Origin: Pararoseomonas baculiformis
GTDB taxonomy: Bacteria; Pseudomonadota; Alphaproteobacteria; Acetobacterales; Acetobacteraceae
Direction of reading: 5' to 3'
Assembly (NCBI RefSeq): GCF_017813395.1
Contig: NZ_JAGIZB010000007.1
Coordinates: forward strand, 124,001 to 188,000
Length of the DNA: 64,000 nt
Part shown: in pieces, positions 28,787 through 35,351 of the stretch
Position numbering within the stretch: position 1 is the first letter of the stretch
Layout: each line of letters begins with the position of its first letter
Notes under the pieces: generated by a model
Database searches by the model: none
Seen by the model: the letters and a program-made list of their open reading frames with translations, nothing else
What the model was told of the DNA's origin: nothing
Program-made: the position numbers and the translations under genes

Positions 28787-29752
28787 ATGCCGCGTGGCGA
28801 CCTTTTCCCCGACATCGCACCCTATGAGACCGGCCTTCTGCCGCTTTCCCATCCGGGGGCCGGCGGGCCCGCGCATGTCATGTACTGGGAGCAGGTGGGG
28901 AACCCCCGCGGCCAGGCCGTGCTGTTCCTGCATGGCGGACCGGGAGCCGGGGCCGGCGCGGTGCATCGCCGGTTCTTCGACCCGCTGCACTGGCGAGTGG
29001 TGATCTTTGACCAGCGCGGCGCCGGTCGTTCCCGACCACTGGGCGAGCTGCGGGACAACACGACGCCGTTGCTGGTGCAGGACATCGAGACGCTGCGCCG
29101 CTTCCTGGGCATCGACCGCTGGCTGTTGTTCGGGGGCTCCTGGGGATCCACCCTCGCCCTCGCCTATGCCCAGTCCTATCCCGAGCGGGTGGCGGGCTGC
29201 GTGTTGCGCGGCGTGTTCCTGGGCCGGGCTGACGAGGTGGACTGGTTCCTCTACGGCCTGCGCCGCGTATTCCCGGATGCCTGGGGCGCCTTCGCCGAGC
29301 ATGTGCCGCCCGCGGAGCGCAAGGACCTGCTTTCCGCCTATCTGCGCCGGTTGACGGACCCTGAGCCCACCGTCCACCTGGCCGCCGCCCGGGCCTGGAG
29401 CAATTATGAGGGGCTTTGCAGCACGCTCCTGCCCAGCCCGGAAACGGTCGCTTCCTTCGCCCAGGACCGCTCCGCCCTCGGCCTGGCGCGGATCGAGGCG
29501 CATTACTTCGCGAACGACCTTTTCCTGCCGCCGGAGGGCCTGCTGGCCCGGATGGACCGTCTGGCCCATGTTCCCGCGGAAATCGTGCAGGGCCGCTACG
29601 ACATGGTCTGCCCGCCGACCTCGGCCTTCGAACTGGCGGAAGCCTGGCCCATGGCCCGGCTGACCGTGGTGCCGGATGCCGGGCATTCCGCGCTGGAGCC
29701 AGGGGTGCGGACGGCGCTGGTGGCCGCCGTGGAGCGCTTCCGGCGCCGCTGA
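28787..29752 (+). CDS. pip: Proline iminopeptidase (alpha/beta hydrolase, S33)
   Basis: This enzyme releases N-terminal proline from peptides. The 321-residue protein has the family start (LFPDIAPYETGLLPLSHPGA), the oxyanion block LFLHGGPGAGAG, and the FDQRGAGRSRP motif. The nucleophile elbow is GGSWGSTLALAYAQ with the catalytic Ser. The late VQGRYDMVCPP carries the catalytic Asp, and DAGHSALEPG the catalytic His. The ATG at 28787 fits the family N-terminus but has a short spacer after AGGGG; an ATG at 28769 is the alternative. It is convergent with the esterase gene, 1 base apart. Confidence 0.88.
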   Translation: MPRGDLFPDIAPYETGLLPLSHPGAGGPAHVMYWEQVGNPRGQAVLFLHGGPGAGAGAVHRRFFDPLHWRVVIFDQRGAGRSRPLGELRDNTTPLLVQDIETLRRFLGIDRWLLFGGSWGSTLALAYAQSYPERVAGCVLRGVFLGRADEVDWFLYGLRRVFPDAWGAFAEHVPPAERKDLLSAYLRRLTDPEPTVHLAAARAWSNYEGLCSTLLPSPETVASFAQDRSALGLARIEAHYFANDLFLPPEGLLARMDRLAHVPAEIVQGRYDMVCPPTSAFELAEAWPMARLTVVPDAGHSALEPGVRTALVAAVERFRRR

Positions 29753-29753
29753 G

Positions 29754-30704
29754 CTAGGCGGTGCGCTTCAGCCACTCGGCGCCGGCCGCGATGGCCCGGC
29801 GGGCGGCGGCCACATGCTCCCGCGCGCGCAGGAAGCCATGCACGGTGCCGGGGAAGGTCTCCTCCTCAACGGCAACCCCGGCCGCGCGGAGGGCATGGGT
29901 CATGTCCCGGTTCTCGTCGGCCAGGACATCGAGTTCGGCGATGGTGACGCGGCAGGGCGGCAGGCCGCGCAGATCCGCCCGGATCGGGGCCGCGTAGGGC
30001 GAGAGGCGGTCTGCCGGGTTCGGCGCGTAGCAGTTCCAGTAGAAGCGCATCCGCTCCGCCGTGAGGCCATAGCCTTCGGCAAACTCGGCATAGCTCGGGG
30101 TTTGCATCCGGTCGTCGAAGACGCCGTAGTTGAGCAGCAGGCCGCGCAGGCGCAGGCCCGGGTCGGATTGCCGCAGCAGCAGGGCGGCACCGAGGGCGAG
30201 ATTCGCGCCGGCGGAGTCGCCGCCCAGCACCATGCGGCCGGAATCCAGCCCCCATTCGGCGCCATGCGCTGCCACCCAGCGCACAACCGCCGCAACCTCC
30301 TCGATCGCCTGGGGGAAGGCCGCCTCGGGGCTCAGCGCGTAATCCGGGCCGATCACGGCACAGCCGGCACCCTGGGCATAGCAGCGCATCAGCGGATCAT
30401 GCGTATCCACGCTGTTCCAGACCCAGCCGCCACCATGCAGGTAGATCAGCACGGGCAGCGCCGGTTCCAGGCTCGGCCGGTGCAGGCGGCAGAGCAGGCG
30501 GCGGCCGCGGGCGAGCACCCACTTGTCCGCGCTTTCCGCCATACGCGGCTCGTCGCTGAACAGGGTGAGGTTGAGCGCATCATTCACGGCCCGGGCCGCA
30601 TCGAGCGGGCGTTCCAGCAACTGCGGCGGGTAGCTCTCCGCACGCCTAGCCATCATTGCGGTGAAGGCGAGCATTTCGGGGTCGAGGCGGGAATCCGGGG
30701 GCAT
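29754..30704 (-). CDS. Alpha/beta hydrolase, hormone-sensitive-lipase (family IV) esterase
   Basis: This carboxylesterase-type protein has 316 residues. It shows the HSL oxyanion motif LIYLHGGGWVWN, the nucleophile elbow LGGDSAGANLALGAALLLR (GDSAG with the catalytic Ser), and the late block AELDVLADENRDM with the catalytic Asp. The catalytic His is in PGTVHGFL. There is no signal peptide. The ATG at 30704 begins MPPDSRLDPEM as in relatives; a TTG at 30758 lacks a ribosome-binding site. The natural substrate is unknown. It lies next to tRNA-Arg, the island's integration site. Confidence 0.85.
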   Translation of the reverse strand: MPPDSRLDPEMLAFTAMMARRAESYPPQLLERPLDAARAVNDALNLTLFSDEPRMAESADKWVLARGRRLLCRLHRPSLEPALPVLIYLHGGGWVWNSVDTHDPLMRCYAQGAGCAVIGPDYALSPEAAFPQAIEEVAAVVRWVAAHGAEWGLDSGRMVLGGDSAGANLALGAALLLRQSDPGLRLRGLLLNYGVFDDRMQTPSYAEFAEGYGLTAERMRFYWNCYAPNPADRLSPYAAPIRADLRGLPPCRVTIAELDVLADENRDMTHALRAAGVAVEEETFPGTVHGFLRAREHVAAARRAIAAGAEWLKRTA

Positions 30705-30789
30705 GGCGGCAGTGGAAGCCTGTTCCGGCCGGCGCTCAAGAGGCAGGACCTTTGCCAAGCGCTCAAGGGGCGCTAGGTTAGGCAGGCGT

Positions 30790-30866
30790 GTCTCCGTAGC
30801 TCAGCAGGATAGAGCACGGGATTCCTAATCCCGGGGCCGTGGGTTCGAATCCCGCCGGGGACACCA
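30790..30866 (+). tRNA. tRNA-Arg (anticodon CCT), integration target of the island
   Basis: The cloverleaf has acceptor GTCTCCG paired with CGGGGAC (one G-T wobble), D-arm AGCTCAGCAGGATAGAGC, anticodon CCT in ATTCCTAAT, and T-loop GGTTCGAATCC, with encoded CCA. Its last 45 bases plus one more recur exactly at 49646-49691. Confidence 0.96.
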
Positions 30867-30867
30867 T
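30822..30867 (+). repeat. attL: 46-bp core shared with attR
   Basis: This sequence is identical over 46 bp to 49646-49691. It covers the anticodon-loop-to-CCA half of tRNA-Arg plus one base. Flanking bases differ on both sides. The tRNA stays intact on this side. Confidence 0.95.
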
Positions 30868-30900
30868 TTTCTAAGGGTTCCCTACCTCCCTCTCCCCGGT

Positions 30901-30922
30901 GCGGACCTTTTGCGGACCTTTT
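30901..30922 (+). repeat. Tandem 11-bp repeats inside attL, candidate integrase arm-type sites
   Basis: Two abutting copies of GCGGACCTTTT start 33 bases inside the attL core. Nearly the same pair occurs at 49486-49508 near attR. This arrangement matches arm-binding sites of tyrosine integrases. Confidence 0.6.
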
Positions 30923-30968
30923 CAGACATCGGGCGCCCCCTGCGCCGATGCACTTCAGGGAGGTTGTG

Positions 30969-31184
30969 ATGAGTGCAGTGCTGCCCATTCGCTCTCACTA
31001 CGTGGAGGGAACTTCATCGCCCGAGATCGTCGTGGAGCGGAGAGGTTATGGATCAGCAGGCTGGGGCTGGCGTCTGACCAGGGATAATCAGCCTTTTCGG
31101 ACCGGTCCCGGCGGCTTCCGCAGTGCTGAAGAGGCCTATGAGGCAGCACAGGCAGAACTTGGGCGAGGCCTGCGGCCCCGCTAG
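30969..31184 (+). CDS. Hypothetical 71-residue protein
   Basis: I do not recognise the family. The protein has a beta-rich core (EIVVERRGYGSAGWGWRLTR) and a C-terminal helix (FRSAEEAYEAAQAELGRGL), a layout seen in small single-domain proteins of mobile elements. The ATG at 30969 is preceded by GGGAGG at 5 bases, so it is preferred to an upstream start. A short perfect hairpin (31227-31242) followed by TTT lies downstream and may end its transcript. It is the first gene inside attL. Confidence 0.5.
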   Translation: MSAVLPIRSHYVEGTSSPEIVVERRGYGSAGWGWRLTRDNQPFRTGPGGFRSAEEAYEAAQAELGRGLRPR

Positions 31185-31205
31185 CCCCTGCCATGCCCCC
31201 CCGGC

Positions 31206-31598
31206 ATGGGTCCTTCCGGCCCCCCTCCCCCGACTGCGGGGGTTTCGCGGCGCGCGACCTCGCTAGGTGCCAGGCCGCCCAAGGGGGTTGTGGTAGTAGC
31301 CGAGGGCACGGAGACCGACTTCCGGCTCTGGGAGATCGCGGAGAACCTGCACCGCGCCGAGCTGACCGTGCAGGAGCGGTCGGACCACATCGCGGAATGG
31401 GTTCGGCTGACTGCGGAGAAGGTGGCCCAAGTTGGGCCACCTACTGGAGGAGCGCAGCCCGGCGAGCAGGGCATCCGCAAGGCCGCCAAGGATCTGGGCG
31501 TGAAGCGCCAAGAGGCGCAGCGGGCGGTCAAAATTGCCTCCATTGCACCCGAAGCCAAGGATGCCGCTCGCGAGGCCGGGTTGGACGGCTCTAGTTGA
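31206..31598 (+). pseudogene. Truncated phage ParB-like protein fragment
   Basis: From about residue 28 the frame matches the middle of ParB-domain proteins common in prophages (FRLWEIAENLHRAELTVQER, then GIRKAAKDLGVKRQEAQRAV, then IASIAPEAKDAAREAGLD). The ParB nuclease-like N-terminal domain is missing, and the frame stops right after the GLD block where relatives continue. The first ~27 residues look like read-through of non-coding sequence. Its 3' end overlaps the terS stop region on the other strand by 8 bases. It is probably a recombination remnant at the element boundary. Confidence 0.6.
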
Positions 31599-32106
31599 CG
31601 GTCGCGGCGGCCTCAGCAGCTTCCATGGCGGCGAAGGCGCGGGACGTTTCGCCCGAGGCGAGGATCGACAGCGCCTCATGCACCAAGTCAGTCAGCACCG
31701 CCTGCGCCTCAACCGGCGTCGCCTTCCCGATCACCAGCGGGGCGGCCTTGTAGGGTAGCGCCAGGAACCGTTCGCGGGCGGATGAGACCAGGGCCCCGAA
31801 CACCCTCTCGAGATCCCCTGCGGGGACGAGCTCGCCGCGGGTGACCGCGTTTTTCATGGCCGTGGCATCGGCCTGCTCGGCGGCCAGGCGGGCCCGCTCC
31901 TGAACCAAGTCGAGGCCTTCGCCGCTCTCCGCCGAAGCGCGGCCGGCGGCGACCTCCCGGAGGTGGCGGACGTAGGCGAGGCGGCAGGCGTCCAGATCCA
32001 GTCCCCCCTTTCCCGCGGCGCCGGGGATGATGGCCCGCTGGATGAGCGCGGAGACGGCCTGCTGCGTCAGGTCGAGATGAGCGGCGACCTCAGCCTGGGT
32101 GGCCAT
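31591..32106 (-). CDS. Terminase small subunit, Nu1-type (DNA-packaging recognition)
   Basis: Nu1/TerS proteins bind the cos or pac site and hand DNA to the large terminase. The 171-residue protein has an N-terminal winged-helix HTH (TQAEVAAHLDLTQQAVSALI), then GLDLDACRLAYVRHLREVAA, and the family block ERARLAAEQADATAMKNAVT. GELVPAGDLERVFGALVSSA leads into the oligomerisation region. No large-subunit gene is present downstream, where it would lie in a phage. Stand-alone terS is a hallmark of packaging-redirecting satellites. Tandem heptamers just upstream may be its binding site. AGGAGAAG precedes the ATG at a longish spacing. Confidence 0.78.
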   Translation of the reverse strand: MATQAEVAAHLDLTQQAVSALIQRAIIPGAAGKGGLDLDACRLAYVRHLREVAAGRASAESGEGLDLVQERARLAAEQADATAMKNAVTRGELVPAGDLERVFGALVSSARERFLALPYKAAPLVIGKATPVEAQAVLTDLVHEALSILASGETSRAFAAMEAAEAAATVN

Positions 32107-32454
32107 GACGGTTCACTTCTCCTGCTTGGATGGACCGCCCAGCCAGGGCGCAACCCGCAACCCGGAGGGGCTTGGAACCCGCAACCCGGCGAGACCTACA
32201 AAGCCTTGCCCCATGCGCCCGGAGCGCTCCGCATCCGCAACCCGCAACCTCATTTCAGGGCCATAGCTAGCGACGGCGCGCGGTCGCGAAACCCCCGCAC
32301 GTCAGAAGGGGGGTCAGAGGGACCCGTGCCAGGGCCCCCTGCCTTCCTGGGTCTGGGGGAGGCGCGTGTCTCCACGAACGCCTCCCCCTCCCCAATGCGT
32401 CCGGCGCGGGGCTCCCGGCGCATTGTTCTGGCCACCCGCGCCAGCCGCACAGCT
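32107..32454. other. 348-base non-coding region upstream of terS
   Basis: No credible gene is seen in the gap. It holds the heptamer repeat cluster (32150-32250) and otherwise unremarkable GC-rich sequence. A packaging site and the terS promoter or leader are the likeliest contents. Confidence 0.45.
32150..32250 (+). repeat. Tandem GCAACCC heptamer pairs, candidate TerS binding/packaging site
   Basis: The heptamer GCAACCC occurs as three abutting pairs: 32150-32163 (perfect), 32174-32187 (first copy GGAACCC) and 32237-32250 (second copy GCAACCT, preceded by a degenerate GCATCC). They start 44 bases upstream of terS. Phage cos/pac sites near terS genes often carry such repeated subunit-binding motifs; the role here is inferred. 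Confidence 0.55.
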
Positions 32455-32748
32455 TCAGGCCACGGCCTTCGGCATCCCGCGCCCCGCATATCGGGGCAGA
32501 TCCGCGAGGCTGACGGTGAACTCGTCCCCTGCATGGACAACGCGGCCCTCGGGCTGATCCGGATTGTCCACGACGGTGAAGTCGGTGATCGCCACCAGCG
32601 TGACGGAGCCGGTCCCGGCGGCGGCAGCCTCTCGCTCCTCCTTCCACTTTTGCTGCTGGACGAGGATGCGCGCGGCCTCGTGGGCGGCGTCATGCGGCAC
32701 CATGGGGACATGCGGCGAGCGCGGGGCGGTGCTGACGGGTTCGGCCAT
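32455..32748 (-). CDS. Hypothetical 97-residue protein of the element
   Basis: I do not recognise it. The N-terminal half is helical (DAAHEAARILVQQQKWKEER), followed by a beta-rich SVTLVAITDFTVVDNPD segment and VVHAGDEFTVSLADLPRYAG. AAGGAGG 5 bases before the ATG at 32748 fixes the start; a longer frame overlaps the upstream gene. It is probably co-transcribed with the four genes before it, all minus strand with strong ribosome-binding sites. The position, just before terS, is where small head or decoration genes sit in phages, but nothing in the sequence supports that role. Confidence 0.6.
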   Translation of the reverse strand: MAEPVSTAPRSPHVPMVPHDAAHEAARILVQQQKWKEEREAAAAGTGSVTLVAITDFTVVDNPDQPEGRVVHAGDEFTVSLADLPRYAGRGMPKAVA

Positions 32749-32789
32749 GCTGGCCTCCTTCGGGATGGTGTTGGTCCCGCGGCGGGGCA

Positions 32790-33254
32790 TCACAGTCCCT
32801 CGCGTGCGAGTTCAGCGAAAATGCCGGTGGTGTCGTCGGCGGTCTGGACCATCCGCCGGATGTCGGGGCGGGAAACCATATCGACCTCCTTCATTCCCCC
32901 TGCCGCGGCCCGAGCAGCGTTGCGGCGGTCGATCTCGGCATTATGCCGCCGCACCATCTCTGCCTCGGCGCTCGGCGCTAGGTCGTGAACCTGGACACCA
33001 GGGATGGGCGATGGGGTTCTGCCGTAGGTCACCAAGGGCTGCGGCGGCGGCGCTTTATCCGCCGGCTTCGGGCGGCCCGTGACCGGATGGTAGATCTGGC
33101 GCTCGTCATAGAGGCGCTGCGCCTCATCTCGTGTCACGCGAAGCGTCTGCTCGGCGCCCAGGCGAAGGGGAGGCATCCCCTCCACACCCGAGGGATGCGG
33201 ATCGATCGTCACCGTGTAGCCGGCGGCAACCGTGACCAGAACCATGTCGTCCAT
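32790..33254 (-). CDS. Hypothetical 154-residue protein of the element
   Basis: I do not recognise it. It begins DDMVLVTVAAGYTVTIDPHP, then LGAEQTLRVTRDEAQRLYDE, a pattern like short phage proteins with a beta-strand N-terminus. A Pro-rich linker and a helical, charged region follow (EAEMVRRHNAEIDRRNAARA). The ATG at 33254 is preceded by GAGGAAACAG. It lies 11 bases downstream of the next gene upstream, indicating one operon. Confidence 0.6.
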   Translation of the reverse strand: MDDMVLVTVAAGYTVTIDPHPSGVEGMPPLRLGAEQTLRVTRDEAQRLYDERQIYHPVTGRPKPADKAPPPQPLVTYGRTPSPIPGVQVHDLAPSAEAEMVRRHNAEIDRRNAARAAAGGMKEVDMVSRPDIRRMVQTADDTTGIFAELAREGL

Positions 33255-33265
33255 GGGCTGTTTCC

Positions 33266-33811
33266 TCACTGCCAGTTGGGGAAAGCTTCGCGCGGCAGAT
33301 TGCCGGGCATCGATGGGACGGGGACGCCCAGCGGGCCTGCATCGCGGACTTCCTGGCGGGCATAAGCGTCCTGCAGCCGCAGAACGAAGCCGGCATGCGC
33401 ATTCCGTGCCGCCTCCTCCAGGCGGAAGCCGGTGCCGATCATCGCCTTGATCTGCACGAACTCGGTAGCTTGCCAGCGCTGCAGGGCTTCGAAGGCCTCC
33501 TTCAGTAAGCCCGCCTCGGCCCGCAGGTCGTCCAGCGCCTCCCGCCCTTCCGCGGCGGCCAGGTCGGCGCGCATGGCGGGCAGGAGCGCGGCGATGCGAT
33601 CGGCGGCGAGGACGGCGTTGACGGCATCGCGCTCCAGGCCCTGAAGCTCCTTGTCGGAGCGGGTCAGCAGGTTCCGCTCGCGCTCCGCCTTGGCGGTGTC
33701 GGCCTGCAGGCGAAGGCTGGCCTGCATCTCCTCGGCCGTGGTGATGGCGGTGCGCAGCGTGGCCGCGTCGGCGCCCTTGGGATGGAGGGCGAGGATCTGA
33801 TCCAGCGTCAT
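33266..33811 (-). CDS. Hypothetical coiled-coil protein of the element (181 residues)
   Basis: The protein is almost wholly helical, with heptad-like charged stretches (LRLQADTAKAERERNLLTRS, then LRAEAGLLKEAFEALQRWQA). There is no membrane span. It starts MTLDQILALHPKGADAATLR. The ATG at 33811 follows GGAGGAAATCTGC and is chosen over a longer frame. Such coiled-coil proteins occur in phage and satellite late regions (scaffold-like or regulators), but no function can be assigned. Confidence 0.6.
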   Translation of the reverse strand: MTLDQILALHPKGADAATLRTAITTAEEMQASLRLQADTAKAERERNLLTRSDKELQGLERDAVNAVLAADRIAALLPAMRADLAAAEGREALDDLRAEAGLLKEAFEALQRWQATEFVQIKAMIGTGFRLEEAARNAHAGFVLRLQDAYARQEVRDAGPLGVPVPSMPGNLPREAFPNWQ

Positions 33812-33827
33812 GCAGATTTCCTCCATT

Positions 33828-34337
33828 TCAGCGGCGGCCTGGGCCCAGGATGAGAGCCGCGGCGCGGTCAGCGGGGTCACTGGAGTTGGCGAGATCGCGA
33901 ACCGGGCCGGTGCCCTGGATGCGCTGCATGGCCGCGATCGTGTCAGGAAGGCCGGTACCCTTCGCAGCTGGCTCGCGCTTCACCTCCTGGCGCATCCGGG
34001 GAGGTGCATCGATGGCGCCGCCGTTTAGATGGCCGAAGCAGCTGCCAGCGGGCTGCGGCGCAGAAGGTGTTGCACGGTGCGACTTGGCCGGGGACTTCAC
34101 CGGGGTCGGTGGTGTCGCTGCTGCCCGGGCTTTGCGGGAAGCATCGGCCGTCTTCGGCTTGTAGAGCAGCAGCCCTTCCGCGGCCGTCTTCGGCTTCGGG
34201 CAGAGGCCCATCGCATGTGCCGCGCGGCGGTTCATAACGGCCGGGGTGCTGGCCGAGATCCCGACCAGGCGGGAGAAGAGGGGATCGGTATCGTTCGGCG
34301 TGGGTCCGGACTTCGTAAGCTCAGCGAACGTGGCCAT
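33828..34337 (-). CDS. Hypothetical 169-residue protein, central low-complexity linker
   Basis: I do not recognise it. The N-terminus has an ordered block (DPLFSRLVGISASTPAVMNR), then a Pro/Ala/Lys-rich linker (residues ~60-110), and a C-terminal helical region with KGTGLPDTIAAMQRIQGTGP. AAAGGAGG precedes the ATG at 34337. It sits in the same minus-strand string as its neighbours, 16 bases before the coiled-coil gene. Disordered basic linkers suggest nucleic-acid or partner binding, but this is only a guess. Confidence 0.55.
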   Translation of the reverse strand: MATFAELTKSGPTPNDTDPLFSRLVGISASTPAVMNRRAAHAMGLCPKPKTAAEGLLLYKPKTADASRKARAAATPPTPVKSPAKSHRATPSAPQPAGSCFGHLNGGAIDAPPRMRQEVKREPAAKGTGLPDTIAAMQRIQGTGPVRDLANSSDPADRAAALILGPGRR

Positions 34338-34378
34338 GCCGGCCTCCTTTGGCGAATGGGGATGGTGCGGGCTGTGGG

Positions 34379-34624
34379 TCACACCGCCTGCTCACGCCGC
34401 AGCACCTCGCACTCCACGGCATCGAGCCGTTCCAGCGTCAGATGCAGGCGGTCTGTCTCGCGATCGATTTCAGCGATGATGGCGTCCGAGGCATCGGAAA
34501 GCAGGAAGTCTTCCCGCCGCCGCGTCAGGGCCAGGATGGTGTCTGAGACGGCGGTACGCTCCACCGAAAGGCGCGCCAAAGCAGAACAAGGTGGAAGCGA
34601 TAGCAGGGTGGATACGCGGGTCAC
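34379..34624 (-). CDS. Hypothetical 81-residue helical protein
   Basis: The start is a GTG preceded by GAAGGAGG at good spacing. The protein has two predicted helices rich in Arg, Glu and Leu (AVSDTILALTRRREDFLLSD, then EIDRETDRLHLTLERLDAVE), a small coiled-coil hairpin. There is no signal or membrane span, and the family is not recognised. It begins the string of five minus-strand genes leading to terS. Confidence 0.55.
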   Translation of the reverse strand: MTRVSTLLSLPPCSALARLSVERTAVSDTILALTRRREDFLLSDASDAIIAEIDRETDRLHLTLERLDAVECEVLRREQAV

Positions 34625-34677
34625 GGCGACCTCCTTCGACGATAGGAGGATGCCGTCACATCTCTGAAAATACTCCG

Positions 34678-35064
34678 CTAATTGCTTCGGTGCGTACCGC
34701 CGCGCGCGTGTTCAAAGATGTTGACGATCTGCCTCGCGCCTATTGGACGGCGCTCGTTCAGGATGGCGATGCGGTGGATCGCGCCCTGGTAGGTTTCGGT
34801 GGTGCACAGCGGCCCGCCGTTCCACTGCCACAACAGGGCGAGGAACCGGCGAAGATCGCGTGCAATCTTCTTGGCTCGATCGCCATCCTCCAGTCCCGGC
34901 AGGAAACGTGTCGCCGCGCGGATCGTGTTATCCCGCTGATCCAGTCTCCATTGCTGACAGATGCGCCGCGGTTCCGCCCTCTTCGAGAGGAACACGGCGT
35001 CCTCCAAGGGGAGCGCTTCCAGGAGCCGGATCACCCGGGCGTCGTCGTCTCCTTCCAACATCAC
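34678..35064 (-). CDS. Hypothetical 128-residue protein in the replication operon
   Basis: I do not recognise it. The sequence is basic in its second half (LPGLEDGDRAKKIARDLRRF, then ALLWQWNGGPLCTTETYQGA). Its start overlaps the stop codon of the TubC-like gene by 4 bases (ATGA), so it belongs to the DUF3102-primase-DUF3631 operon as its last gene. The residue pattern suggests a soluble helical protein; an accessory role in replication is only a contextual guess. Confidence 0.55.
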   Translation of the reverse strand: MMLEGDDDARVIRLLEALPLEDAVFLSKRAEPRRICQQWRLDQRDNTIRAATRFLPGLEDGDRAKKIARDLRRFLALLWQWNGGPLCTTETYQGAIHRIAILNERRPIGARQIVNIFEHARGGTHRSN

Positions 35065-35351
35065 CGCCGGCCTCCCCGGTGCGCAGCGAAGCCTCGCAGC
35101 AGCCCTTCCGCCAGCGGATCCGGCTCGGGCAGTTCGGGCCCGGCCAGGGTGGCGTAGTGGTCGGCCAGGGCGGAGGCTTCGCTGGCATCATGGTTGAGCA
35201 GGGCGAGCAGCGCTCCCCGATGCTCGCGCAGCATCTCAACCAGTTCGGCCGGAGGTTCGGCGGCGGCTTCCATCCGGAGCGTGCCCGCGTCGTCCAGGTG
35301 GATCCAGACCCCGTGAGCCTCGGCCAAGAGGAGGACGTGAAGGGCCCTCAC
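35061..35351 (-). CDS. Small TubC_N-like docking-fold protein
   Basis: In the 96-residue protein the first ~50 residues fit the TubC N-terminal docking pattern: a helix (HVLLLAEAHGVWIHLDDAGT), a beta-hairpin (LRMEAAAEPP) and a closing helix with HRGALLALL. These domains mediate protein contacts in large synthases and are also common as stand-alone or fused modules in mobile elements next to primases and helicases. It overlaps both neighbours by 4 bases (ATGA at each junction). An adaptor role is inferred. Confidence 0.5.
   Translation of the reverse strand: MRALHVLLLAEAHGVWIHLDDAGTLRMEAAAEPPAELVEMLREHRGALLALLNHDASEASALADHYATLAGPELPEPDPLAEGLLRGFAAHRGGRR

Noticed and set aside
32250-32711. 153-codon minus-strand frame upstream of terS
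   Set aside because: It overlaps a gene with a strong ribosome-binding site (32455-32748) and has a Pro/Arg/Ser-rich shadow composition.
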